This document shows positions 34,037-42,722 of a DNA stretch of 64,000 nt, piece after piece. The notes beneath the pieces were generated by a model, which was not told where the DNA came from, searched no databases, and saw only the letters and a program-made list of their open reading frames with translations. The translations under genes and the position numbers were made by a program. The stretch covers positions 490,501 to 554,500 of the forward strand of contig NZ_JAPPRC010000004.1 in NCBI RefSeq assembly GCF_026672425.1, read 5' to 3'. Source of the DNA: Pannonibacter sp. SL95 (GTDB lineage Bacteria; Pseudomonadota; Alphaproteobacteria; Rhizobiales; Stappiaceae). Positions within the stretch are counted from its first letter, which is position 1. Each line of letters opens with the position of its first letter.

Positions 34037-36055
34037 TTGACCGAGTACCTGAACCAGATCGTGACGTTTCTGGGCGACAACCCGGAACTGGCTGGCATCG
34101 TCGTTTTCCTGATCGCCATGGGCGAGGCGCTGTTCATCATCGGGCTATTCGTGCCCAGCACCGTCGTGCTGGTGGGTGCGGGGGCGCTGGTTGGCCTCGG
34201 CAAGCTCGACCCCTGGACAGTTTTCATCTGGACCACGCTGGGCGCAATCGCCGGTGACGCCATCTCCTACTGGGTCGGCTGCATCTACAAGGACAAGCTG
34301 CGCGGGCTTTGGCCGCTGTCGCGCTATCCGGCGCTGATGGCGCAAGGCGAGGCCTTCTTCCGGCTGCATGGCGGCAAGAGCATCTTCATCGGCCGCTTTG
34401 TGCCCGGTGTGAAATCGGTCGTGCCGGGTATCGCCGGTATGGTCGGCATGAATTTCTGGTACTTCACCTTCGTCAACGTGACCTCGGCCATCGCCTGGTC
34501 GATCGTGCATCTGGGTCCGGGCTTTCTGGCCGGAACCGTGCTCAGTGCCATCGGCGAAGTCTCCGGCCGCCTCGCCATGGTGCTCGGCGGGCTCTGCGTC
34601 ATCCTGTTCGTCATCGTCATGCTGGGCCGCTGGCTGATCCAGATCGTGATACCGCTGTTTCCCGGCACCCACGCCGCAGTCGTCGGCTGGTTCGCCCGGC
34701 GTCCGGACCGGTTCTCGCAGTGGGTGGCACGTACTTTCGATCCGGAACATCCCCGCTCGGTCGGCATGCTGGCTTCAGTCGCGGTGCTGCTGGTCACCAT
34801 GCCACTGTTCTTCTGGCTGATCAGTGAAGTCGGACCGGGCGAAAGCCTGGTTCAGGCTGATGTGGCAATCCGCAACCTGTTCGACACACTGCGCACACCG
34901 ATCGGCGACCGCATTCTCGTGCCGGTGACGATGCTGGGCGACGGGTTCATCATCTTTCTGCTGACCGTCGTGGTTGCCGGTTACCTGTTCCTGCGCAAGG
35001 CCTGGCGACGCGCCACCGGCTTCCTGATCTCGATGACCGGTGCTGCGCTGTTCGTGCCGTTGATGAAGGGCATTGTGCTGCGCGAGCGGCCGATGGACCT
35101 CAGCGAGGGTGTGCACGCCTACTCGTTCCCCTCCGGACATGCGACGCTGACAACAGTGCTGTTCGGCATCATTGCGGTTCTGGTTGCCCATGATCGCTCG
35201 GCCTGGGTGAAGGCCGGTGTCTTCACGATCACGGCGATCTATGTGCTGACGATGGGCTTCTCTAGGGTCTATCTCGGCGTGCACTGGACGACGGACGTGA
35301 TTGCAGGCCTGCTGTTCGGCACGGCGATGGTCTCCGTCTTTGCCTTCGTCTTCGGGTCGATCCACAACGAGAAGATCGGCCGCGGCGTGCTGTCCGGTCT
35401 TGTGGCGATTGCCCTCACCAGCATTGGTGCCTGGCACATCACCCGAAACTTGCCACAAGCGTTGGTGGTCTACAGCCCGGTCGCCCGCGAGGAAACGCTG
35501 GGGCTGGACACCTGGATGACCAATGGCTGGACGCTGGTCTCGGGCCGCCGCATCGGCCTCAGTGGCGAATTCAAGGAACCGCTTGTCATTCAGTACGCTG
35601 GCAGCCTCGACGCGCTGTCGAAGCGACTGGAAGCGGAGGGCTGGCGTCGTCCGCCGGACTGGACCGTGAAATCGGCGACCGGATTTGTCGAAGGCAAGAC
35701 GACGCCGGATGATTTGCCGACCCTGCCCAGGACCCACAACGGCCGTTATGCAGCGCTGGCACTGATGCGGGATGACCCTAACGGGGGCTCTGGCGGCAAG
35801 CGTTGGGTGCTGCGTCTGTGGCCAACAAGCTATGTCATCGATGCCGACGGCCGGACGCAGACACTCTTTGCCGGCGGCCTGCTGCGGGAGGAAATCCTGC
35901 ATCCTCTGGGCGAATTCTCCAGCCCGAAGATCGATCTGCCTGCGCCTTCGCTGTCCGACAATCCCGTTGCGGATCTGCCGGGTGCTGTCGTGCGGACCCG
36001 GCCGGATGGAACCCAGACCGTGCTGTTGCCGGATCTCGGCCCGGCGATCCAATAG
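34037..36055 (+). CDS. DedA - PAP2 phosphatase - LssY C-terminal fusion membrane protein
   Basis: A 672-residue polytopic membrane protein joining three modules. Residues about 1-200 are a DedA/SNARE-associated domain (GRFVPGVKS, Arg120). Residues 240-440 are a PAP2 lipid phosphatase with the complete active site: K344-x6-RP352, PSGH365-368 and SR409-410 to His416. Residues about 470-650 are a soluble LssY_C-type domain. DedA proteins are lipid scramblase/transport related and PAP2 enzymes dephosphorylate lipid phosphates, so the fusion could recycle undecaprenyl or phospholipid intermediates. The start codon is TTG without a strong ribosome-binding site, so the exact start is uncertain. Confidence 0.85.
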   Translation: MTEYLNQIVTFLGDNPELAGIVVFLIAMGEALFIIGLFVPSTVVLVGAGALVGLGKLDPWTVFIWTTLGAIAGDAISYWVGCIYKDKLRGLWPLSRYPALMAQGEAFFRLHGGKSIFIGRFVPGVKSVVPGIAGMVGMNFWYFTFVNVTSAIAWSIVHLGPGFLAGTVLSAIGEVSGRLAMVLGGLCVILFVIVMLGRWLIQIVIPLFPGTHAAVVGWFARRPDRFSQWVARTFDPEHPRSVGMLASVAVLLVTMPLFFWLISEVGPGESLVQADVAIRNLFDTLRTPIGDRILVPVTMLGDGFIIFLLTVVVAGYLFLRKAWRRATGFLISMTGAALFVPLMKGIVLRERPMDLSEGVHAYSFPSGHATLTTVLFGIIAVLVAHDRSAWVKAGVFTITAIYVLTMGFSRVYLGVHWTTDVIAGLLFGTAMVSVFAFVFGSIHNEKIGRGVLSGLVAIALTSIGAWHITRNLPQALVVYSPVAREETLGLDTWMTNGWTLVSGRRIGLSGEFKEPLVIQYAGSLDALSKRLEAEGWRRPPDWTVKSATGFVEGKTTPDDLPTLPRTHNGRYAALALMRDDPNGGSGGKRWVLRLWPTSYVIDADGRTQTLFAGGLLREEILHPLGEFSSPKIDLPAPSLSDNPVADLPGAVVRTRPDGTQTVLLPDLGPAIQ

Positions 36056-36071
36056 TTTCGAGAAATCGAAA
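36056..36071. promoter_or_regulatory. inverted repeat TTTCGA-GAAA-TCGAAA
   Basis: A perfect 6-bp inverted repeat immediately after the fusion gene's stop. The TCGAAA arm resembles the CGAAAA end of the 33249 operator, so it may be an auxiliary site for the same regulator. Confidence 0.35.
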
Positions 36072-36096
36072 ATAACACTTGGCGGACGCCCAATTG

Positions 36097-36114
36097 TTTC
36101 ATATATTCGGAACT
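36097..36114. promoter_or_regulatory. BigR/SqrR-like operator, copy 2
   Basis: TTTCATATATTCGGAACT lies 51 bp before the first YeeE/YedE gene and matches the 33249 site at 14 of 18 positions, including the TATATTCG core. Co-regulation of the rhodanese and the thiosulfate-transporter/MBL genes is inferred. Confidence 0.55.
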
Positions 36115-36164
36115 AACGGGTTCTACGTATGGGCCCGGCCTTGCATGTGAAGAGGGGTTCACGC

Positions 36165-36596
36165 ATGCCTACTGAATTCACTCCCTTGATGTCGCTGGCG
36201 GGCGGCGCCCTGATTGGCCTTGCCGCCGTGGCGCTCATGGCGACGCATGGACGGATTGCCGGGATCACCGGTGTGCTGGGCGCGTTCCTGCCGGGGTCGG
36301 GTGAGTCCGACTGGGGCTGGCGCGCCGCCTTCCTCATCGGAATGGTTGCAGCACCGGCCGTCATGATGGTCCTGACCGGGTCCATGCCGCAGATCGAGGT
36401 GCCGGTTTCGACCACGGCCCTGGTGATCGGTGGCTTCCTTGTCGGTATCGGTGCGACCTACGGCTCCGGCTGCACCAGCGGACACGGCGTCTGCGGCATC
36501 TCACGCCTGTCGCCGCGGTCCATCGTTGCGACGCTCAGCTTCATGGCAACCGGCGGCATGACTGTGTTCCTCGTCCGTCACGTGTTTGGAGGCTAA
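36165..36596 (+). CDS. YeeE/YedE family transporter, N-terminal half
   Basis: A 143-residue membrane protein with the family signature [16 protein letters not shown], whose conserved cysteine carries thiosulfate or sulfane sulfur through the channel in the TsuA-type YeeE. About four membrane segments are present. The ATG at 36165 has GAGGGG seven bases upstream and is preferred over one twelve codons earlier. The second half is encoded by the next gene, 3 bp away; this split form is typical of BigR-regulated operons with a persulfide dioxygenase. Confidence 0.87.
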   Translation: MPTEFTPLMSLAGGALIGLAAVALMATHGRIAGITGVLGAFLPGSGESDWGWRAAFLIGMVAAPAVMMVLTGSMPQIEVPVSTTALVIGGFLVGIGATYGSGCTSGHGVCGISRLSPRSIVATLSFMATGGMTVFLVRHVFGG

Positions 36597-36599
36597 GCC

Positions 36600-37040
36600 A
36601 TGCGGTTCGTTTCTGCTCTGGTCATCGGCCTGGTCTTCGGTCTCGGTATCATGCTCTCCGGCATGGCCAATCCCGCCAAGGTTCTGAACTTCTTCGATAT
36701 TGCCGGGACATGGGATCCCAGCCTCGCCTTTGTCATGGGCGGCGCGCTGGTGGTGACGGCCATCGGCTATCGCCTCGTGTTCCGCTCGGCTCAGCCGATG
36801 TTTGCACCGCGCTTCCTCGTGCCGACGCGCAAGGACATTGATGTCAAGCTGGTCGGCGGCTCCGCTGTCTTCGGCATTGGCTGGGGCCTGTCCGGCTTCT
36901 GCCCGGGTGGCCTGGTTCCGGCGCTGGGTATTGGTGACAGCGCGCCCTGGATCGCCTTTGCGGCCATTGTCGCCGGAATGATGGCCGCCCGCGTGCTGTC
37001 CAGCCTTCAGGCCCGCCAGAAGCTGGCGCCCGGCGAGTAA
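36600..37040 (+). CDS. YeeE/YedE family transporter, C-terminal half
   Basis: A 146-residue membrane protein with the second family repeat: [17 protein letters not shown] near residue 18 and [13 protein letters not shown] near 98, containing the conserved Cys. With the upstream half it should form one sulfur-compound channel in the inner membrane. The start is 3 bp after the previous stop. It is followed by the MBL hydrolase gene, so uptake and oxidation are linked. Confidence 0.88.
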   Translation: MRFVSALVIGLVFGLGIMLSGMANPAKVLNFFDIAGTWDPSLAFVMGGALVVTAIGYRLVFRSAQPMFAPRFLVPTRKDIDVKLVGGSAVFGIGWGLSGFCPGGLVPALGIGDSAPWIAFAAIVAGMMAARVLSSLQARQKLAPGE

Positions 37041-37126
37041 CTGAAACACGGAGCGGCCGGCCCTGGCTGGCCGCGAGCCATCCGAAACGGAAACCGCCAG
37101 TGGCCTTTGACCCACTGGAGCCCCGA

Positions 37127-38032
37127 ATGGAGCACCTGATGAGCGCGTTGTCCTATCCTGTCGACATGTCCGTGAAGCCCGAGGTGACCGCGTTCTTTGA
37201 TCCGGCCACGAACACAATCAGCTATGTGGTGAAGGATCCGGCATCGGCGTCCTGTGCAGTCATCGACAGCGTGATGGACATCGACTACGCCGCCGGCCGC
37301 ATCACTTACGACTCGGCGGACAAGATCATTGCTTTCATCAAGAGCAACGGGCTCAAGCTGGAATGGCTGATCGAGACGCATGTCCATGCCGACCATCTGT
37401 CCGGCGCGCCCTACATCCAGGGCAAGCTGGGCGGCAAGCTCGGCATCGGTGACAAGATCACGGTGGTGCAGGAAACCTTCGGCAAGATCTTCAATGAAGG
37501 CACCGAGTTCCAGCGCGATGGCAGCCAGTTCGACCGGCTGTTTGCCGACGGCGACACCTACCAGATCGGGAGCATGGACTGTTTCGTCATGTATACGCCG
37601 GGCCACACGCCCGCCTGCATGACGCATGTGGCCGGCAATGCCGCCTTCGTCGGGGATACGCTGTTTATGCCCGATGGCGGTTCGGCCCGTGCCGACTTCC
37701 CCGGCGGCGACGCCGGCGTGCTCTATGACTCGATCCAGAAGGTTCTTGCTCTGCCGGACGACATGCGCCTGTTCATGTGCCACGACTATGGTCCGAACGG
37801 CCGCGACATCCAGTGGGAGACCACCGTCGGGGCGGAAAAGGCCCACAACATCCACGTTGGCGGCAGCAAGACGCGGGACGAGTTCATTGCCTTCCGCACC
37901 GCCCGCGACGCCACCCTAGACATGCCGAAGCTGATCATCCCGTCGCTGCAGGTGAACATGCGCGCCGGCCAGCTGCCGCCGGCCGACGAGAGCGGCAAGA
38001 CTTATCTCAAGGTGCCGATCAACGGGCTTTAA
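37127..38032 (+). CDS. blh: MBL-fold persulfide dioxygenase-like hydrolase (Blh/ETHE1 type)
   Basis: A 301-residue metallo-beta-lactamase-fold protein. Its metal ligands are seen in THVHADH (His85, His87, Asp89, His90 from this start), PGHTPACM, GDTLFMPD and CHDYGP. The start KPEVTAFFDPATNTISYVV and the single-Fe(II) ligand pattern are those of Blh/ETHE1 persulfide dioxygenases, which oxidise glutathione persulfide to sulfite. ATG at 37127 and 37139 both have GGAG at proper spacing, and a GTG lies at 37100. It follows the YeeE/YedE pair, matching known BigR operons. Confidence 0.88.
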   Translation: MEHLMSALSYPVDMSVKPEVTAFFDPATNTISYVVKDPASASCAVIDSVMDIDYAAGRITYDSADKIIAFIKSNGLKLEWLIETHVHADHLSGAPYIQGKLGGKLGIGDKITVVQETFGKIFNEGTEFQRDGSQFDRLFADGDTYQIGSMDCFVMYTPGHTPACMTHVAGNAAFVGDTLFMPDGGSARADFPGGDAGVLYDSIQKVLALPDDMRLFMCHDYGPNGRDIQWETTVGAEKAHNIHVGGSKTRDEFIAFRTARDATLDMPKLIIPSLQVNMRAGQLPPADESGKTYLKVPINGL

Positions 38033-38042
38033 GCTGGCAGTG

Positions 38043-38074
38043 GCCCCGGCGGTCTTGCGGTCCGCAACCGGGGC
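38043..38074 (+). terminator. strong hairpin after the MBL gene
   Basis: GCCCCGG (38043-38049) with CCGGGGC (38068-38074) and inner TTGCGG/CCGCAA (38055-38060 / 38062-38067) make a long stem with a one-sided bulge. No T-run is present, so it may slow rather than stop transcription before the SulP gene. Confidence 0.4.
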
Positions 38075-38233
38075 TGGCACCGTTGCAGTTGCCAAGGCCT
38101 GAAGAGGATCGTTCTTTCAAAGGACCGGGGCGAAGGGGACCGGAGCCGCGTGCCATGGACGGGATGGCGGCTCCGGAAACCTCTTGCCAAGCGGGCAGCG
38201 GGCGCAAAGCCCCGCGACGGATGGCTGGGCCAG

Positions 38234-40015
38234 ATGAACCTGAAACGCTTTTTCCCCATCCTCGACTGGGGCTCCACCTACACCCGCGACACGGCGACGA
38301 ATGATCTCATTGCTGCCGTCATCGTGACGATCATGCTGATCCCGCAGTCGCTCGCCTATGCGTTGCTGGCCGGGTTGCCGCCAGAAATCGGGCTTTATGC
38401 CTCGATCCTGCCGCTGGTTGCCTATGCGATCTTTGGCACGAGCCGGGCGCTCGCGGTGGGTCCGGTGGCGGTCGTCTCCCTGATGACCGCCTCGGCGGTC
38501 GGCGAACTGGCGGCGCAGGGCACGGCCGAATATCTCGGCGCGGCCATCGCGCTCGCCTTCCTGTCCGGCCTGATGCTCGTGGTCATGGGCCTGTTCCGGC
38601 TCGGCTTTCTGGCCAGCCTCCTGTCGCATCCGGTCATTTCAGGCTTCATCACGGCCTCGGGACTTCTGATTGCCGCCAGCCAGCTGAAGCATGTGCTCGG
38701 CATTGGCGGCGGCGGGCACACGATGGTCGAGATCATGGGCTCGGTGCTGTCGCGGCTCGGCGAGATCAACCTGATCACCCTCGTCATCGGCGTCAGCGCG
38801 ACCGCGTTCCTGTTCTGGGTGCGCAAGGGACTGAAGCCCTTGCTGATTTCCTTCGGTCTGCGGCCGCGCCTCGCCGACAGCCTGGCCAAGGCCGGGCCGG
38901 TAGCGGCCGTTGCGGTGACAACGCTGGCCGCGACGGTGTTTTCACTCGGCGACCTTGGCGTGAAGCTTGTCGGCGACATCCCGACCGGGCTGCCGATGCC
39001 GACCCTGCCGCCCTTCGATGCGAAACTCTGGCTGGATCTCGCCGGCCCGGCGCTGCTGATCTCTGTGGTCGGTTTCGTGGAATCGGTGTCCGTGGCGCAG
39101 ACGCTGGCGGCCAAGAAGCGGCAGCGGATCGTGCCGGATCAGGAGTTGATCGGCCTTGGCGCCTCCAACATTGCCGCGGCCGTCTCCGGCGGCTATCCGG
39201 TGACCGGCGGGTTTGCCCGCTCTGTGGTGAACTTTGATGCCGGGGCCGAAACGCCGGCGGCCGGTGCCTATACGGCTGTCGGCATTGCGCTGGCGACCCT
39301 GTTCCTGACGCCGCTGCTGGCCAACCTGCCGCAGGCGACCTTGGCCGGAACGATCATCGTGGCGGTGCTGTCGCTGGTGGATTTCACGGCGCTGAAGCGG
39401 ACCTGGATCTACTCCAAGAGCGACTTCACCGCGATGGCCGCGACGATCCTGGTGACCCTGGGGATCGGCGTGGAGGCGGGGATCACGTCGGGCGTCGTCC
39501 TGTCCGTGCTGTTGTATCTGTTCCGGACCAGCCGGCCGCACATGGCCGTGGTCGGCATTGTTCCGGGCACCGAGCACTTCCGCAATGTGCAGCGTCACCG
39601 GGTGCTGACCGGCACGAAGGTGCTGAGCGTGCGCGTTGACGAAAGCCTTTACTTCGCCAACAGCCGCTTTCTGGAAGACCGCATCCTCGAACTCGTGGCT
39701 GAGCGGCCTTCCCTGGCGCATGTGGTGCTGATGTGCCCGGCGGTAAATGTCATCGACGCCAGTGCCTTCGAAACGCTGGAGGAGCTGAACCGGAGGCTGA
39801 AGGATTCCGGTGTCCTGTTCCATCTCTCCGAGGTGAAGGGCCCGGTGATGGACCGGCTGCAGCGGACCGACTTCCTGGAGCATCTGACGGGCGAGGTGTT
39901 CCTGACCCAGTATCAGGCCTTCTGCACCCTCGACCCGCACACGGCACATGTGGCTGAGGCGCGCAATCCGAAACAGATGGCGACCAGCGACCTGTGGAGC
40001 GGGCCGGAGATCTGA
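38234..40015 (+). CDS. SulP-family anion transporter with STAS domain
   Basis: A 593-residue SLC26/SulP transporter. It starts with the family sequence MNLKRFFPILDWG, has the conserved IPQSLAYALLAGLPPEIGLYAS stretch after the first membrane segment, about 10-14 membrane segments, and a cytoplasmic STAS domain at about 440-560. The family exchanges sulfate, bicarbonate or other oxyanions. A GTG at 38150 with GGAG upstream would add 28 residues and cannot be excluded. Placed after the sulfide-oxidation genes, export or import of sulfate/sulfite is a reasonable inference. Confidence 0.85.
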   Translation: MNLKRFFPILDWGSTYTRDTATNDLIAAVIVTIMLIPQSLAYALLAGLPPEIGLYASILPLVAYAIFGTSRALAVGPVAVVSLMTASAVGELAAQGTAEYLGAAIALAFLSGLMLVVMGLFRLGFLASLLSHPVISGFITASGLLIAASQLKHVLGIGGGGHTMVEIMGSVLSRLGEINLITLVIGVSATAFLFWVRKGLKPLLISFGLRPRLADSLAKAGPVAAVAVTTLAATVFSLGDLGVKLVGDIPTGLPMPTLPPFDAKLWLDLAGPALLISVVGFVESVSVAQTLAAKKRQRIVPDQELIGLGASNIAAAVSGGYPVTGGFARSVVNFDAGAETPAAGAYTAVGIALATLFLTPLLANLPQATLAGTIIVAVLSLVDFTALKRTWIYSKSDFTAMAATILVTLGIGVEAGITSGVVLSVLLYLFRTSRPHMAVVGIVPGTEHFRNVQRHRVLTGTKVLSVRVDESLYFANSRFLEDRILELVAERPSLAHVVLMCPAVNVIDASAFETLEELNRRLKDSGVLFHLSEVKGPVMDRLQRTDFLEHLTGEVFLTQYQAFCTLDPHTAHVAEARNPKQMATSDLWSGPEI

Positions 40016-40070
40016 GGCGCGGCACGTTGCCCCGCTTGCGGCAACGGCCCGGCAATGGCAGCATGCGCGC

Positions 40071-40565
40071 ATGGTCGCTGTACGCAAAAGTTTCGAGGAA
40101 GGACACCGCCGCAAATTCCTGGTTGTCGTTGACGACACGCCGGAATGTGATCGCGCGATTGTCTATGCCGCCAAGCGCGCCGCCCGCACGGGCGGCGTGG
40201 TCGTGCTTCTGTTCGTGATCGCCCCCGGCGACTTCCAGCACTGGCTGGGCGTCGAGGACATCATGCGGGCGGAAGCCAATGAGCTCGCCGAGGCAACCCT
40301 CGCCAAGGCGTCTGACCGCGTGCGCTCGGTTGCCCGGACCGAGCCGGAAGCCGTGATCCGCGAGGGCAACAAGTCGGACGAGATCGTGAAGCTGATCGAG
40401 TCCGATGCCGATATCGCGATCCTGGTGCTGGCGGCGGGGCTGAGTTCCGAGGGGCCCGGGCCACTGGTCACCCAGGTGGCCGGCAAGGCTGCGGGCCACT
40501 TTCCCATCCCGATCACGATCGTGCCCGGCAATCTCGATGACGATGCCATCGCGGCGCTGGCCTGA
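40071..40565 (+). CDS. universal stress protein (UspA family)
   Basis: A 164-residue single-domain Usp protein. It begins with the typical KFLVVVDDTPECDRA beta-strand/loop and ends ITIVPG. The usual ATP-binding pattern G-x2-G-x9-G-S/T is only loosely matched (LSSEGPGPLVTQVAG), so nucleotide binding is uncertain. The ATG at 40071 gives the normal N-terminus; the open frame upstream overlaps the SulP gene and its 55-bp gap. It may help survival under the same stress as its neighbours. Confidence 0.85.
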   Translation: MVAVRKSFEEGHRRKFLVVVDDTPECDRAIVYAAKRAARTGGVVVLLFVIAPGDFQHWLGVEDIMRAEANELAEATLAKASDRVRSVARTEPEAVIREGNKSDEIVKLIESDADIAILVLAAGLSSEGPGPLVTQVAGKAAGHFPIPITIVPGNLDDDAIAALA

Positions 40566-40713
40566 GGATTTGCGCGGGGCCTCCCCTGTCCCGCTTGACC
40601 TCTGGCCATCGGGCCCTATCTAGTTTACAAGAATTCCAACCTGGGGCCAGACCGACAAGCCACATCGCCAGTCGACGCCACGCCGCCCCTTTGTTCGACT
40701 GAGGACACCACCG

Positions 40714-41274
40714 ATGTTCATCCAGACCGAGGCGACGCCGAATCCGGCGACACTCAAGTTCCTCCCCGGCCGCGTCGTGCTGCAGGATGGCACCCGCGAT
40801 TTCCGCTCCGCTGATGATGCCGCGCTGTCGCCGCTGGCGCAGAAGCTGTTCGCCGTGCCGGGCGTGCAGGCGATCTTCTTCGGCCACGACTTCATCACCG
40901 TGACCAAGGACGACACCGACTGGCAGCACATGAAGCCGGCCATCCTTGGCGCGATCATGGAGCAGTTCATGTCCGGCCAGCCGGTCATGCTTGCCTCGGC
41001 GGGTGTCGAGGACGGTGACGGCGAGGAGTTCTTCGAGGCGGGCGACGCCGAAACCGTGACGGTCATCAAGGACCTGATCGAGACGCGCGTGCGGCCGGCC
41101 GTGGCGCAGGACGGCGGCGACATCACGTTCAAGGGCTTCAAGGAAGGCATCGTCTATCTGTCGATGCGCGGGGCCTGTTCCGGTTGCCCGTCCTCGACGG
41201 CAACCCTGAAGCACGGCATCCAGAACCTGCTGCGGCACTTCGTGCCGGAAGTCGAGGAAGTGCGCGCGATCTGA
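40714..41274 (+). CDS. NifU-family iron-sulfur scaffold (Nfu type)
   Basis: A 186-residue protein with an N-terminal Scaffold_N domain (MFIQTEATPNPATLKFLPG) and a C-terminal NifU domain bearing the Fe-S binding Cys155 and Cys158 (CSGC). This is the A-type partner NfuA/Nfu1 class that delivers 4Fe-4S clusters to apoproteins such as MiaB or lipoyl synthase. The gene stands alone with its own terminator. It may also support the other Fe-S proteins in the window. Confidence 0.93.
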   Translation: MFIQTEATPNPATLKFLPGRVVLQDGTRDFRSADDAALSPLAQKLFAVPGVQAIFFGHDFITVTKDDTDWQHMKPAILGAIMEQFMSGQPVMLASAGVEDGDGEEFFEAGDAETVTVIKDLIETRVRPAVAQDGGDITFKGFKEGIVYLSMRGACSGCPSSTATLKHGIQNLLRHFVPEVEEVRAI

Positions 41275-41297
41275 CGTGCCGTCCCGAACGCCAGTTG

Positions 41298-41321
41298 AAA
41301 GCCCGCTCCGGCGGGCTTTTT
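41298..41321 (+). terminator. terminator of the nfu gene
   Basis: AAAGCCCGC (41298-41306), a 4-nt loop, GCGGGC (41311-41316) and five T: a standard rho-independent terminator between convergent genes. Confidence 0.85.
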
Positions 41322-41343
41322 GCTGTGTGGCGGAACGTGAGGC

Positions 41344-42591
41344 TCAGGAGGCGACGAGGCGATTGCGGCCGGCGCTCTTGGCGGAATAAAGGTTCGTGTC
41401 CGCCAAGCGCAGCGCTTCAGCAATGTCATCACCGTGGACGCGGGCAAGGCCGATGCTGACCGTGATGCGGAAGCGATGGTCATCGCGGACGACATCGCGG
41501 TTGATCAGCTGTTCCCGGAACCCTTCGATCAGGTTGCGCGCCTCCGCTTCAGAGGGGCTGCCAATGACGGCACAGAACTCGTCGCCGCCGATGCGGACTG
41601 CAAAGCCGTTCTCGACGGTCAGGCGATTCAGTTCACTGGCCAGCAGCAACAAGGCTTCATCGCCGGCGCCATGACCGCGGCTGTCGTTGATGGTCTTGAA
41701 TTCGTCGACATCGATCAGGGCCAGCCACACGGGTTCCTGCTGCTGGCTGGCGACGGCGCAGCGGCGCATGCCATCGCCAAACAGATAACGGCGATTGTAG
41801 AGGCCTGTCAGGGTGTCGCGCAGACTGCGGTCATTGAGGGTCGCGAAACGGTCGATCACATCCAGGTTCTGCGAGACGCGCAGCAGGAGCTCCTCCGGCG
41901 GACAGGTTTTCTGGAGGAAGTCGCTGGCGCCATATTTCAGAAAGCGGATCCGGTTCTCGGTATCGTCGAACCCCGACATCCCGAGAATGGCGAGCTTTTC
42001 CCGGCCGTATTTGCGACGGACAGCCTTCAGGAACGAGAAGCCGTCTTCGTCCGGCATGAAATAGTCGACCAGAACCAGTTTAATGTCGGCGTGTTCCGCC
42101 AGGATCGCGAGCCCCTCATTGGAGGAGCGCGCCTGATAGACCTTGTAGCGATGGCGCGACAGCGTTTCAGCCAGAATGGCGCGTTCAACGGACGCGTCGT
42201 CAATGACCAGAACGCCAATACCGGAGTTCTTGCCCAGGCGCTGCACCAGTTCCCCGAGATAGTCGAGACTGGAGGGGCTGTCCTTGATCACATAGTCGAG
42301 CACACCCTTCTGGCGCATGGCTGCGCGCAGGCGGGGTTCGAACCGGCTGGTGAAAACGACCGTCGAGATCTGGTTCTCGATGCAAAGATCGACGATCTCC
42401 CCGTCCGGCGCATCGGGCAGGGTCAAGTCGACAAGGGCGAGATCGGGCTTCTGACGCGCGCTGGCAATCACCTGTTTCGCCTCGGCGTAATCGCGGGCGA
42501 CGAGGACATGATGTTCGCCAATGTCCGTCAGTTTCTTGAGCGCAGCCTTTTCGAAGAAGGAGGCGTCTTCGACAAGAAGGATCGTTTGCAT
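41344..42591 (-). CDS. dual-receiver GGDEF response regulator (PleD-like)
   Basis: A 415-residue protein with two tandem receiver domains (Asp55 in LALVDLTLPD; Asp176 in LVLVDYFMPDEDG) and a C-terminal diguanylate cyclase domain with an intact GGDEF at 335-339. The architecture resembles PleD. The RxxD inhibitory site that normally precedes GGDEF is absent (ENGFAV in that place), so product inhibition by c-di-GMP may be lacking. It stands alone and is convergent with the nfu gene. Its kinase is unknown. Confidence 0.88.
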   Translation of the reverse strand: MQTILLVEDASFFEKAALKKLTDIGEHHVLVARDYAEAKQVIASARQKPDLALVDLTLPDAPDGEIVDLCIENQISTVVFTSRFEPRLRAAMRQKGVLDYVIKDSPSSLDYLGELVQRLGKNSGIGVLVIDDASVERAILAETLSRHRYKVYQARSSNEGLAILAEHADIKLVLVDYFMPDEDGFSFLKAVRRKYGREKLAILGMSGFDDTENRIRFLKYGASDFLQKTCPPEELLLRVSQNLDVIDRFATLNDRSLRDTLTGLYNRRYLFGDGMRRCAVASQQQEPVWLALIDVDEFKTINDSRGHGAGDEALLLLASELNRLTVENGFAVRIGGDEFCAVIGSPSEAEARNLIEGFREQLINRDVVRDDHRFRITVSIGLARVHGDDIAEALRLADTNLYSAKSAGRNRLVAS

Positions 42592-42722
42592 CGGCGCCGG
42601 TCACTCCTGATTTCTGGCGCGACACTTGTCAGAAAAACGGAAAGAAACCGTTATGACTCACGTTACGGCAGAAGCTTGAGCCGTCGATTTTGTGGCGTTG
42701 CAAGAAATTTCAGCAGCCCAGT

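Noticed and set aside
36109-36113. GGAAC upstream of the YeeE/YedE genes as an EcfG promoter
   Set aside because: No CGTT at 16 or 17 nt downstream.
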